64,000 nucleotides of DNA, taken from assembly GCA_017406925.1 (NCBI GenBank), contig JAFQXO010000011.1:186001-250000 (forward strand), written 5' to 3'. The notes below the pieces were generated by a model. It saw nothing but the letters and a program-made list of their open reading frames with translations, was not told the DNA's origin and did no database searches. The position numbers and the translations under genes are program-made. Source of the DNA: Eubacterium sp. (lineage in GTDB: Bacteria; Bacillota; Clostridia; Lachnospirales; Lachnospiraceae). How positions within the stretch are numbered: position 1 is the first letter of the stretch; each line of letters opens with the position of its first letter. Below are positions 33,684 to 42,695 of this stretch, in pieces.

Positions 33684-35408
33684 CTACTTCTTCTTAATCT
33701 TTACAGTCTTACAAAAAGCACCATAATAGTACTTCTTACCAACTTTTAGATACGCTCTAACTTTTGCGTAATACTTTTTCTTCTTGTTGAGTTTGCGAAC
33801 TCTATATACATTACTCTTCTTATTTTTATTTCTTACTATCTTCTTGAAGCCTTTATCTGTTGCAACAACTACATTATATCCAGTCTTACTTTTAACCTGA
33901 GACCAAGCTAGGCGAGCGGTTTTGCCCTTGCCTAAGCGCATAGCAGTCATTCTGAATGGCTTTGCAGGGTTCGTATACTCATTCTTCGCAGCACAAGCTT
34001 TAGACTTATATGTCTTATTATTCACCGTATAATAAGTCTTAACTCTAAATCTATGCTTAATGCCTGACTCAAGTTTCGTAGCTGTGAAAGTCGTCTTTGT
34101 ATTTCCTTTGATTTTCTTGAACTGCTCGTACTTCTTAAGCTTATAGTTATACTTTTCTACAATATAACCCGTCACGCCTGCTCTCTTTTTCCAAGTCATC
34201 TTAAGCTTAGTAGCGTAACTCTTCTTATACTTAAAGCTCTTCACCTTAGGCATATTGATTTTGAAAGTTACATCCTTCTCGCCCACGAAGTTGTTAAGTC
34301 CGTTCACGTTCACGATTCCCTTTTCAGGGTCTCTATTGTTCGTGTAACTAATCTCGTAATTCAAACCTTCCAAAAGCTTCTGTCCATTAAACGTTACAGT
34401 AGCCGTAGGTTTCTTTCTAGTTTTATCGAACGTATATGATGTCTTCGACAATTTTACTGTAAGTTTGCTAGCTTTATACTTTTCCTTAAGCATATCAAGC
34501 GTCAACATATGAGATGCAATCTTGTTAGTAACAAACATCTCTACACCTTGCTGGAAATATGCTCCCATCATAGGAATGCTGTCTAGAGTATATGCAGATA
34601 ACTTATAGCCTTGACTCAAAGCGTTTTCAATCATCTCTGTTGTATTAAACTTTTCGTCTGATTCAGGCGTTCCATTAAAAGTAATCACTTCAGGCTTACA
34701 CTTTTTCGCATAGCCCAAATGCTCAGCATCAAGTGCCTTCGCCAAATACCAATAATGCACAGCACTGCCAAGTCTACTTCTCATTTCGTTCAAATAAGAA
34801 TAGTGGAATGATGTAATAGTCACCATATCCGTGATATCCCTATCTGTTATGCCGTCGGCAATGGCATCAAAAAGTATAGGCTTCATCTCTGCGTCATCAT
34901 CATCAATATCTTTAATCTCTATAACGAAATTTGTTTTCTTTCCACTAGCTTTAACTTGTTGGATATAATTCAATACTTCCACTAACTGAGGAATCTTCTC
35001 GTTAGGGTACTGACTTATATTATTGCCCTTTGTGTACTTATATTTCATAACTTGTGACAATTTCAAATCAGAAATATTTAAGTCCACTCCGCATGTTTTC
35101 AACAGCGAATCATCATGTGATACAACCCACTCGTAGTCATATGTATATCTGATATCAAATTCTATATTTTTGAAATTCCTTGCGACAGCAAGTTTAATAG
35201 ACGACATAGAATTCATTGGCGCGTAACCAGAATAACCTCTATGTCCTACTAGATCATAAGTGTCATTATTAATGTCACTTACTGCGTTTGAATCACCTGC
35301 CATAGTTTCATCGGCTTTGGTTGTCATTGCAGGTGCACCGAAAGCCCCTACTGCGAGAGTAAAAGCTACGATTATTGCTGAAATTTTTAATAAACTTCTC
35401 TTCTTCAT
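33684..35408 (-). CDS. Secreted glycerophosphodiester phosphodiesterase with Fn3-like tail
   Basis: The 574-residue protein begins with a signal peptide (KKRSLLK, hydrophobic core, AxA region). The GDPD domain follows (about 45-310), with His of GHRGYSG, Glu/Asp of IEFDIR, the second His of VSHDDSL and Glu of FVIEIKD. These match the metal and acid-base residues of the family; the usual PENT motif is PMNS. After it come an Ig-like segment (about 320-390) and two Lys/Tyr-rich Fn3-like repeats to the end, similar to those of other exported proteins here. It should release glycerol-phosphate from deacylated lipids outside the cell. The ATG at 35408 follows GAGGTGG. Confidence 0.9.
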   Translation of the reverse strand: MKKRSLLKISAIIVAFTLAVGAFGAPAMTTKADETMAGDSNAVSDINNDTYDLVGHRGYSGYAPMNSMSSIKLAVARNFKNIEFDIRYTYDYEWVVSHDDSLLKTCGVDLNISDLKLSQVMKYKYTKGNNISQYPNEKIPQLVEVLNYIQQVKASGKKTNFVIEIKDIDDDDAEMKPILFDAIADGITDRDITDMVTITSFHYSYLNEMRSRLGSAVHYWYLAKALDAEHLGYAKKCKPEVITFNGTPESDEKFNTTEMIENALSQGYKLSAYTLDSIPMMGAYFQQGVEMFVTNKIASHMLTLDMLKEKYKASKLTVKLSKTSYTFDKTRKKPTATVTFNGQKLLEGLNYEISYTNNRDPEKGIVNVNGLNNFVGEKDVTFKINMPKVKSFKYKKSYATKLKMTWKKRAGVTGYIVEKYNYKLKKYEQFKKIKGNTKTTFTATKLESGIKHRFRVKTYYTVNNKTYKSKACAAKNEYTNPAKPFRMTAMRLGKGKTARLAWSQVKSKTGYNVVVATDKGFKKIVRNKNKKSNVYRVRKLNKKKKYYAKVRAYLKVGKKYYYGAFCKTVKIKKK

Positions 35409-35431
35409 CGAATACCACCTCAACCTGAGAT

Positions 35432-35440
35432 ATTATACCA
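35432..35440 (-). promoter_or_regulatory. Extended -10 promoter of the phospholipid operon
   Basis: TGGTATAAT on the minus strand, 24 bases before the GDPD start. No good -35; the TG extension may compensate. Confidence 0.5.
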
Positions 35441-35507
35441 TTATTAATATAGTTTTGCACCTTGCATTCTAGACTTGAAATTTTACGAAAATTTGATGTT
35501 TCTTCTA

Positions 35508-35536
35508 TTGAAATGTGTGCAAAAATCAAGTATTCT
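35508..35536 (+). promoter_or_regulatory. Promoter of the purine/MoxR operon
   Basis: TTGAAA (35508-35513), 17-base spacer, TATTCT (35531-35536). GGAGG follows before the ATG at 35569. Confidence 0.7.
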
Positions 35537-35568
35537 AAAAGTCGAGTTTTTTATTATTTGGAGGGAAA

Positions 35569-36282
35569 ATGAAATCTATATCTATTGAGAACGAATTGCG
35601 TGGGAACGCATACCCTGGAAGGGGCATTATTATTGGAAAAACACCAGATGGAAAGCATGCTGCAACTGCATATTTCATCATGGGAAGAAGTGAAAATTCT
35701 AGAAACAGAATCTTCGTGGCAGAGGGTGACGGCATCAGAACAGAGGCTTTCGACCCATCGAAACTCGAAGATCCTAGTCTTATCATCTATGCACCTGTCC
35801 GTGTGCGAGGCAATGATACCATCGTCACAAACGGTGACCAGACTGATACAATCTACGACCTTATGGGCGAGGGAAAGACTTTCGAGGAGGCTCTTCGCAC
35901 TCGCGAGTTCGAGCCAGACGGTCCTAACTATACTCCTCGTATTTCAGGTGTTATGCATATGGCTGAAGGTTTTAATTACGAGATGTCTATTTTAAAGAGT
36001 GACAACGGAAACCCAGACCAATGCAATCGATATACTTTCTTTTACGATAATCCAGTAGCTGGCGAGGGACATTTCATTCACACATATATGCACGACGGCA
36101 ATCCACTCCCAAGTTTTGAGGGAGAGCCTAAACTCATTGAGATGAACGATGATATGGACGCATTCGCTGATATGCTATGGGATAGTTTAAATGAAGATAA
36201 TAAAGTAAGTCTATTCGTGAGATACATTAATCTCGAGGATGGAACTGTTAGAACTAAGATTATAAATAAAAACGAAAAATAA
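35569..36282 (+). CDS. PurO-type IMP cyclohydrolase
   Basis: The 237-residue protein matches the archaeal-type IMP cyclohydrolase family (PF07826). It begins GNAYPGRGIIIG and later has YAPVRV and SGVMHMAEGF segments. It closes the ring of formyl-AICAR to give IMP, the last step of purine synthesis. It replaces the N-terminal cyclohydrolase domain of the usual bifunctional PurH; the partner transformylase follows 12 bases downstream. It is the first gene of a four-gene plus-strand operon. Confidence 0.9.
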   Translation: MKSISIENELRGNAYPGRGIIIGKTPDGKHAATAYFIMGRSENSRNRIFVAEGDGIRTEAFDPSKLEDPSLIIYAPVRVRGNDTIVTNGDQTDTIYDLMGEGKTFEEALRTREFEPDGPNYTPRISGVMHMAEGFNYEMSILKSDNGNPDQCNRYTFFYDNPVAGEGHFIHTYMHDGNPLPSFEGEPKLIEMNDDMDAFADMLWDSLNEDNKVSLFVRYINLEDGTVRTKIINKNEK

Positions 36283-36294
36283 AGGGGAAAAATC

Positions 36295-37470
36295 ATGAAA
36301 GAATTAGAATTAAAGTATGGCTGTAATCCAAATCAGAAGCCATCACGCATTTATATGAAGGAAGGTGAGCTTCCTATCAAAGTATTAAACGGTAAGCCAG
36401 GATACATCAACTTCTTGGATGCTTTCAACGGTTGGCAGTTAGTAAGAGAATTGAAGAAAGCGACAGGTCTTCCTGCTGCTACTTCTTTCAAGCATGTTTC
36501 ACCTGCTGGCGCTGCAGTGGGCGTGCCATTGTCAGATATCGAGTCAAAGATTTACTGGGTAGATGATCTCGGTGAACTTTCACCACTCGCTACTGCTTAT
36601 GCCAGGGCAAGAGGTGCTGATAGAATGTCATCTTACGGCGACTTCATCGCACTATCAGATGTCTGTGACGTATCTACTGCTGCTGTCATCAAGAGAGAGT
36701 TCTCTGATGGCATCATTGCCCCAGGCTATGATCCTGAGGCATTAGAAATGCTTAAGGGAAAGAAAAAAGGCAGCTACGCGATTATCGAAATCGACCCTGA
36801 TTACGAGCCTGAAGAACTCGAGACTAAGGAAGTCTTCGGAATCAGCTTCGAACAGGGAAGAAATAAATTAGATATCGACGACGACTTCTTTGCAAACGTC
36901 GTTACTAAGAATAAAGAACTTTCAGATCAAGCAAAAATCGATATGGCCATCTCAATGATTACGCTTAAGTACACTCAGTCAAACTCAGTGTGCTTCGTAA
37001 AGAATGGACAGGCTATCGGTGTGGGTGCTGGACAGCAATCACGTATTCACTGCGTGAGACTTGCAGCTCAGAAGGCTGACAATTGGCTACTTCGCCAGTC
37101 TCCTACTGTTCTCAACCTTCCATTCAGAGATGATATCAAACGTGCAGAGAGAGATAACGCTATAGACCTCTATATTGGCGAGGACTATATGGATGTTCTA
37201 GCTGATGGCGAATGGGAGCGCGTGTTTACTGAGAAGCCTGAGGTATTTACTAAGGAGGCTAAGCAGGAATGGCTCTCACAGGCTGACGGTGTTACACTCG
37301 GCTCTGATGCATTCTTCCCATTTAGTGACAATATCGAACGCGCTTCAAAGAGTGGCGTGAAGTATGTAGCTCAACCGGGTGGTTCAATCAGAGATCAGGA
37401 TGTTATCGACGCGTGTGACAACCACGATATGGTGATGAGTTTCACAGGCTTGAGACTTTTCCACCACTAA
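36295..37470 (+). CDS. Stand-alone AICAR transformylase (PurH C-terminal type)
   Basis: The 391-residue protein corresponds to the AICAR formyltransferase half of PurH, with the catalytic Lys-His in SFKHVSPAGAA, the folate/AICAR region QSNSVCFVKNGQAIGVGAGQQSR, and the family ending GGSIRDQDVIDACD. It formylates AICAR with 10-formyl-THF. No cyclohydrolase domain precedes it; that activity comes from the PurO-type gene just upstream. GGGG before the ATG serves as the ribosome site. Confidence 0.93.
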   Translation: MKELELKYGCNPNQKPSRIYMKEGELPIKVLNGKPGYINFLDAFNGWQLVRELKKATGLPAATSFKHVSPAGAAVGVPLSDIESKIYWVDDLGELSPLATAYARARGADRMSSYGDFIALSDVCDVSTAAVIKREFSDGIIAPGYDPEALEMLKGKKKGSYAIIEIDPDYEPEELETKEVFGISFEQGRNKLDIDDDFFANVVTKNKELSDQAKIDMAISMITLKYTQSNSVCFVKNGQAIGVGAGQQSRIHCVRLAAQKADNWLLRQSPTVLNLPFRDDIKRAERDNAIDLYIGEDYMDVLADGEWERVFTEKPEVFTKEAKQEWLSQADGVTLGSDAFFPFSDNIERASKSGVKYVAQPGGSIRDQDVIDACDNHDMVMSFTGLRLFHH

Positions 37471-37475
37471 AACAT

Positions 37476-37492
37476 TGTCGCCGGAGGCGACA
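37476..37492 (+). other. Short perfect hairpin before the MoxR ribosome site
   Basis: TGTCGCC-GGA-GGCGACA, a 7-bp stem, lies between the AICAR transformylase stop and the GGAG ribosome site of the MoxR gene, with no T-tract. It may be an RNA stability or translation element. Confidence 0.4.
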
Positions 37493-37506
37493 GGACGGAG
37501 ATTGGT

Positions 37507-38322
37507 ATGAGTAAAACCAAATTTACAGGTACAGATACATATGTGGCTTCGGAGGAGCTGATGGCGGCAGTCGATGTCGCAGCGCAGTTGCAAAAGCCAC
37601 TTCTCATAAAGGGCGAGCCTGGCACGGGTAAGACTATGCTGGCGGATGCAGTTGCAAAGGCTTTGGATAAGGATTTGATTGTTTGGAATATCAAGTCTAC
37701 TACTAAGGCGCAAGATGGACTTTACATCTATGATACTGTACAACGTCTTTACGACAGCCAGTTTGGCGAGAAAGGTGTCGACAATATCGCTCAGTATATC
37801 AAGCTTGGAAAACTTGGCGAGGCTTTTACGGCTGAGAAGCAAGTGGTTCTTTTGATTGATGAGATTGATAAGGCTGACATTGAGTTTCCTAACGACTTAC
37901 TCTGGGAGCTCGACCAGATGGAGTTCTATATCAATGAAACTAAAGAGACGGTAAAGGCCAACGAGCGCCCTATTGTTATCATTACTTCCAATGCAGAGAA
38001 GGAACTTCCTGATGCATTCCTCAGACGATGCATCTTCCACTATATCGATTTTCCAGATAAGGAAATGATGAAACAAATCGTAGATGCGCATTTTGAGAAC
38101 TTGGAAGACCATCTACTTGAGCAGGCGATGAACACATTCTATTGGATTCGTGGAATTCGCGATTTAAGAAAGAAGCCTAGTACTTCTGAACTTATCGATT
38201 GGCTTCGCGCACTGATGATTGGTGGCTGTGATCCAGATAAGATTCAGGAACAACTTCCATTCCTTGGAGTTCTTATGAAGAAGGATGAGGATCTGGATGT
38301 AGTTAAGGATATGAATAACTAA
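37507..38322 (+). CDS. MoxR-type AAA ATPase
   Basis: The 271-residue ATPase has Walker A GEPGTGKTM, Walker B LLIDEIDKA, sensor 1 (VIITSNAEKE) and the Arg finger region FLRRCIFHYI. MoxR ATPases act as chaperones that load or mature protein complexes together with a VWA-domain partner, encoded directly downstream with a one-base overlap. The client is unknown. The link to the two purine genes upstream may be only transcriptional. Confidence 0.9.
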   Translation: MSKTKFTGTDTYVASEELMAAVDVAAQLQKPLLIKGEPGTGKTMLADAVAKALDKDLIVWNIKSTTKAQDGLYIYDTVQRLYDSQFGEKGVDNIAQYIKLGKLGEAFTAEKQVVLLIDEIDKADIEFPNDLLWELDQMEFYINETKETVKANERPIVIITSNAEKELPDAFLRRCIFHYIDFPDKEMMKQIVDAHFENLEDHLLEQAMNTFYWIRGIRDLRKKPSTSELIDWLRALMIGGCDPDKIQEQLPFLGVLMKKDEDLDVVKDMNN

Positions 38323-39524
38323 TGTTTAGCGAGTTTTTCTATGTTCTGAAGAACAATGGTCTGGAAGTCTCAATGACTGAATGGCTAACATTGATGGAAG
38401 CTCTCGACAAAGGCTTAGCAGACTCCAACTTTACTTCTTTTTACAACCTATGTCGCACTATTCTCGTAAAGAGCGAGGCTGACTATGACAAACTAGACGG
38501 CGCTTTCCTAGAATATTTTCAGAATATCAAAGAAGAAAAACTGAATATGGATGAAATAAACAAATGGCTTCACAACGATGCAGAGGATGCGAAGCAAACA
38601 AATCCTGAAATGTATCGTGATATGAGAACTGAACGTGAAGCCAAGGAAGTTCATCGCAAGTTTCGCGAGAGACTCGGTGAACAGCATACAGAACACAACG
38701 GCGGTAATTATTGGATTGGCACCGGCGGTGGTTCTGAGTTCGGAAAAGACGGTCACGTAGCCGGCGGCATCCAATTGGGTGACAAGGCTGGTATGAAGAC
38801 CGCCTTTGCTGTTTTAGGGGAACGCAGATATAAAGACTTCAGACGCGACACAAAACTTACGATGAGACAGTTCCAGGTGGCTTTTAAGCAACTCAGACAA
38901 TACTCGCGAAAGATGGACCTGCCAAAGACTGAACTCGACATCGACAAAACAGTTGATTCAACTTGTAATCAGGGTGGATACTTAAAGTTAGAATTCGAGC
39001 AACCTAGAAAGAATTCTGTGAAGTTGATGCTACTCTTCGACAGTGGCGGATCTATGTATCCATATATGGAACTTTGTAATCAATTGTTCCAGTCCGTTGA
39101 TAAGACGAACCACTTCAAAGATGTGAAAACTTACTACTTCCACAATTGCATTTATGCGAAACTTTATAAATCACCTGAATGCAACAGTGGAGATTGGGTA
39201 GATACCACTTGGGCTTTCAAGAATTATGATAAGGAATATAAAGTTATCATTGTCGGCGACGCCGGCATGGCTCCTGAGGAGTATCTAGATAAGAATGGTA
39301 ACTACAGTGGTCCTAACGGAGGTCTCTCTGGACACGAATGGATTCAACTGTTTAAACAAAAATATCCTCACTGTGTATGGCTAAATCCTTCATACCACGC
39401 TGCGGCGTCGAGCATGTATTGGATGGAGTCAGAAAAGTTGATCGGTGAGACGATTGATATGTACCCACTGACGGTCGATGGACTTAAGGCTGGAATAAAG
39501 AAATTGATGAACGAAAATGCATAA
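38322..39524 (+). CDS. VWA-domain protein, CoxE-like partner of MoxR
   Basis: The 400-residue protein has a helical N-terminal half, a Gly-rich stretch (IGTGGGSEFG), and a C-terminal von Willebrand A domain (about 235-395) with the metal site as DSGGSM, typical of this branch instead of DxSxS. It should form a MIDAS-dependent complex with the MoxR ATPase. Start and stop overlap as TAATG. The terminator at 39556-39582 ends the operon. Confidence 0.88.
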   Translation: MFSEFFYVLKNNGLEVSMTEWLTLMEALDKGLADSNFTSFYNLCRTILVKSEADYDKLDGAFLEYFQNIKEEKLNMDEINKWLHNDAEDAKQTNPEMYRDMRTEREAKEVHRKFRERLGEQHTEHNGGNYWIGTGGGSEFGKDGHVAGGIQLGDKAGMKTAFAVLGERRYKDFRRDTKLTMRQFQVAFKQLRQYSRKMDLPKTELDIDKTVDSTCNQGGYLKLEFEQPRKNSVKLMLLFDSGGSMYPYMELCNQLFQSVDKTNHFKDVKTYYFHNCIYAKLYKSPECNSGDWVDTTWAFKNYDKEYKVIIVGDAGMAPEEYLDKNGNYSGPNGGLSGHEWIQLFKQKYPHCVWLNPSYHAAASSMYWMESEKLIGETIDMYPLTVDGLKAGIKKLMNENA

Positions 39525-39555
39525 TTGTCCGAAGGACATTTTAAGGCAAAATAAA

Positions 39556-39582
39556 AAGCCTCGAGACTAAATCTCGAGGCTT
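39556..39582. terminator. Bidirectional terminator between the VWA gene and the exported Lys-rich protein
   Basis: Perfect 11-bp arms (AAGCCTCGAGA / TCTCGAGGCTT) with a five-base loop and T-tracts on both strands. Confidence 0.9.
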
Positions 39583-39591
39583 AATTTTTTA

Positions 39592-40911
39592 TTAACCTTT
39601 ATAAGTATTTACGATGTACTTCCAGTGCATTTCTGAATTTCTCAAATCGTAACGCTTGCCACTATTTGATAATACAACTGTAAACTCTCTGATCTTATTC
39701 TTTGGAAGTGGTCCACTGCTAAGTCTCTTCTTGACAATTTCTTTCTTATCTGATGTAAATACGAAATCTACCTTGAACTCTGAGAAATCATACTTCTGTG
39801 TGTTGAGATAGAAACCGTCCACCATAAGTTTATCTTTTCTGTAGTAAATCTTCGTAGGTCTCACATACTGTGATCCCTTCTTATATGAAGAAACCTTTGT
39901 TGGGTATGTCCATGTGTGGTAATTCTTCTTAGCCTTAGACTTCTTACTCTTATATTTTTTCTTATTAGTAGGGCACTTTGCAACTACCTTATATTTCTTC
40001 TTAGCTGCGTTCTTCTTCTCGTATGTAAGCTTCTTTGTCTTCTTGCCGTTGTTCTGAATAGTCTTAATCTTTTTCTTGCCTGCATAAACATAGAAGATAC
40101 TTCCACCCTTAAATCTCTGTGACTTAGGAACAGTAAATCTGATAGCAACCATGTTCTTAGTTAACTTTGTAACCAAAGGTGCTGCTGTCTTAGTAAACTT
40201 AGCTGTTCTAACTGTCTCTTTAATTCCTGTTCCTGTATATGTAGTCTTACCAACCTTGAGGTATGGTGCAACCTTAATTTTATGCTTGCTGTTAGGTTTT
40301 AATTTCTTTCCTTTGAATCTATACTTGCGAGAAACATTCTTCTGCTTAGTGTCATCCTTCTTTACCATTTTCCCGTCAAAGTAAAGTTTACAATTGCTGT
40401 CCGACTTGAAATCAAGATTAATGGCATTATATTGAGTCGACTTAATCTTAACCTGGTAAGGAGTATTTGTGATATCGTTTCCGATAATAGTCTTTGTAAG
40501 CTTAGTGCGAGTCAAATACTCTTTATTTTGAGGATTATAATTCACTAGAGCCTTGATATCTGCCTTACTAGAATACTTCTTATTAGAAGCAGCAAAGATA
40601 TACTTACGCCCATACTCTATATTGTATTCTAGTCGATCATTAGCTGTACACTTGATGTACGCCAATCTCTTATTCTTTACTCCATCATATAAGTAGTAAC
40701 TTTTACCCTTAGTAAAATCACCCTTTATTCTCACAAAAGGTTTTCCTGTGGTTTCATTCAATCCATATGGAAGAACGATACCCTCTTGCTTCAGTGTCAC
40801 TGAACCAAATTTCATAGCCAAGTTAATAGGTGTGGCTGCGCCAACCATTGCGGGAGCAACACTTATTGTCATGACTAGAGTTAAAAATAAACATAAAATT
40901 CTCTTTTTCAT
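39592..40911 (-). CDS. Exported Lys/Tyr-rich protein of unknown function
   Basis: The 439-residue protein starts with a signal peptide (KKRILCLFL, cut near VGAATP). The mature part is strand-rich, very basic, and built of Fn3/Ig-like modules with YLKVGKTTYTG-type strands like the tails of the GDPD, pore-forming-like and GH81 proteins. No enzyme motif is seen. It may be a wall-bound structural or binding protein. The ATG at 40911 has AAGGAAG upstream; promoter at 40951-40979. Confidence 0.75.
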   Translation of the reverse strand: MKKRILCLFLTLVMTISVAPAMVGAATPINLAMKFGSVTLKQEGIVLPYGLNETTGKPFVRIKGDFTKGKSYYLYDGVKNKRLAYIKCTANDRLEYNIEYGRKYIFAASNKKYSSKADIKALVNYNPQNKEYLTRTKLTKTIIGNDITNTPYQVKIKSTQYNAINLDFKSDSNCKLYFDGKMVKKDDTKQKNVSRKYRFKGKKLKPNSKHKIKVAPYLKVGKTTYTGTGIKETVRTAKFTKTAAPLVTKLTKNMVAIRFTVPKSQRFKGGSIFYVYAGKKKIKTIQNNGKKTKKLTYEKKNAAKKKYKVVAKCPTNKKKYKSKKSKAKKNYHTWTYPTKVSSYKKGSQYVRPTKIYYRKDKLMVDGFYLNTQKYDFSEFKVDFVFTSDKKEIVKKRLSSGPLPKNKIREFTVVLSNSGKRYDLRNSEMHWKYIVNTYKG

Positions 40912-40950
40912 AATTACTTCCTTTATTAAAAACATATTCTTCCGAACTAT

Positions 40951-40979
40951 ATAATACACTTTTAACCCACTTTTTACAA
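40951..40979 (-). promoter_or_regulatory. Promoter of the exported Lys-rich protein
   Basis: On the minus strand TTGTAA (40979-40974), 17-base spacer, TATTAT (40956-40951). The -35 abuts the T-tract of the upstream terminator. Confidence 0.65.
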
Positions 40980-40981
40980 TA

Positions 40982-41009
40982 GAAAAGGCTTGGCCAGAGG
41001 CCAAACCTT
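40982..41009 (-). terminator. Terminator of the APC permease gene
   Basis: 11-bp arms (40985-40995, 40999-41009; one G-U pair) with a three-base loop, followed by TTTTCT on the minus strand. Confidence 0.75.
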
Positions 41010-41079
41010 CTCATTATTATCACAATTTATCAGGTGCCTTTTCTAAGTATATTTAGATAATCTTCGCATTTTGCAATAC

Positions 41080-42555
41080 TCATTGCGTTTTAGTGTTTTT
41101 TCTTTTGGCAATTGCCATCATAACAAATCCTAAACATACTAGTACAATTGGCACAATCACGTTTGATACTGTTTGGAAAACATTTAGGCTGCCATCTTTG
41201 TTCGTTGTATACATTCCCATAATACATGAGGCAAGAGTCAATACAAAACACCATGTAGCAATCGTCATTCCTATATATTTATTCTTTACAAATTTATATT
41301 CGCTATTTTCATTTCCAAAGCGTTTTTTTAAGAAGAAATACGCTACAAATACCCAACAATATCTAAGCGGCATACATACTGAATTCATCTTCGTAAGGAA
41401 ATTATTAAGCGCATCGTTATTGCCTGCGCCTAGCGCTGGCACGATGATTAGTATCGTTACGATTACTACTATCATTATCAATCCATTGATGTATGCACCT
41501 TTCTTTGTCTTCTTCAAGATACCCTTTGGAATGTATTTCGTGTCAGCGTTATCTAACAGAACTCTAAGAGGAGCATCTATTGAGATAATAAGTGCTGCCG
41601 AGAAACATATACCCTGAGTGACTGCGTAAATAATTCTAAACAAACTTCCTACGCCATAGTACAGTCCGAGCTTTTCAAATGATTCATAAGCACCACTTGT
41701 AACAAAGTGATCTTTGTCTTGCAAGTCAGCTGGTGAAGCAACCATTCCTAAAGCGATGGTTCCCAAAACTGCACATATGGCAACCATTATTGCTACTGCA
41801 ATCATTCCTCTAGGGAAATTCTTTCCTGGTTTTTTCATCTGATTAACGTAAGGTGCAATCTTTTCAGCACCACCTACCGCCAATATTAGGATAGACAGAC
41901 TCGTGAAGAACGAAACTCCCATCTCAGGCTTAAATGTATCAAAACTCCATTTAATATGTTGCACATTCCCTTCAGTTATTGCTGGCGCAGCCCAAATCAT
42001 TAATATAAAGAGTATCGAAAGAATAAATGAACATATACCCGCTATCGATGCTATCTTTTTGATAATACTTATCCCACGGGTTGTTAAAAATATGCAGAAC
42101 AAGAATATTCCTAAGCAGATAGCTGCTACTAATAATGTCGGAAGATTTTTAACTTTATCCGCACCCTGTTCTCCAAATATGGCCCAACTGATTGCAACCA
42201 CTACTTGATTTGGTTTCTGAGACAAGTATGGCATATGAACTACCCAGTACATCCATCCTGCAAAGAATGCAAATACTGGAGCTGTCGTTTTAAGTGTCCA
42301 TGAGCTCACTCCACCACCATGTTCTTTGAAAGTGGCTCCCAGTTCACCAACAATAAGTGCATATGGTACAAAATACAAAGCCATTATCAAAATCCAAGGC
42401 AATACTGCTGGTAATCCACCATAGTACGCAAAGCCATTTATGATGTTCCCAAAACCCCATACCGTGGTAAATCCCATAAATGCAAGGGTATACCACATCA
42501 TCTTCTTGTTACGTTTTCCTTGTTCAGCCGGCGCTGATGTTGGTTGTCTTTTCAT
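41080..42555 (-). CDS. APC-family amino acid permease (YjeM/GadC-like)
   Basis: The 491-residue membrane protein has about twelve helices. Its N-terminal half has the APC pattern (WGFGNIINGFAYYGGLPA, then VGELGATFKEHGGGVSSW). It is closest in feel to the glutamate/GABA-type and YjeM branch, but the substrate is not shown. It is transcribed alone: AAAGGACGG lies before the ATG and a terminator at 40982-41009 follows. Confidence 0.88.
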   Translation of the reverse strand: MKRQPTSAPAEQGKRNKKMMWYTLAFMGFTTVWGFGNIINGFAYYGGLPAVLPWILIMALYFVPYALIVGELGATFKEHGGGVSSWTLKTTAPVFAFFAGWMYWVVHMPYLSQKPNQVVVAISWAIFGEQGADKVKNLPTLLVAAICLGIFLFCIFLTTRGISIIKKIASIAGICSFILSILFILMIWAAPAITEGNVQHIKWSFDTFKPEMGVSFFTSLSILILAVGGAEKIAPYVNQMKKPGKNFPRGMIAVAIMVAICAVLGTIALGMVASPADLQDKDHFVTSGAYESFEKLGLYYGVGSLFRIIYAVTQGICFSAALIISIDAPLRVLLDNADTKYIPKGILKKTKKGAYINGLIMIVVIVTILIIVPALGAGNNDALNNFLTKMNSVCMPLRYCWVFVAYFFLKKRFGNENSEYKFVKNKYIGMTIATWCFVLTLASCIMGMYTTNKDGSLNVFQTVSNVIVPIVLVCLGFVMMAIAKRKNTKTQ

Positions 42556-42594
42556 TTTTCCGTCCTTTCTTGCTAACTCTATTTTATCATATAT

Positions 42595-42623
42595 TTGACG
42601 GTTGTTTTATCTCGTGATAAAAT
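42595..42623 (+). promoter_or_regulatory. Promoter of the DUF308 gene with an overlapping dyad
   Basis: TTGACG (42595-42600), 17-base spacer, TAAAAT (42618-42623). A dyad TTTTATC-TCGT-GATAAAA (42605-42622) fills the spacer and enters the -10, as expected of a repressor site. Confidence 0.7.
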
Positions 42624-42695
42624 TCATTGCAGTAAGAAACTCACAGTTTTAAACTCAAATACTTAAAAGGGAATTATTTTAGGAGGTAATTAATT

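Noticed and set aside
38322..39524. DSGGSM instead of DxSxS as a broken MIDAS
   Set aside because: A Gly at the middle position occurs in CoxE-like VWA proteins and the other ligands are present.
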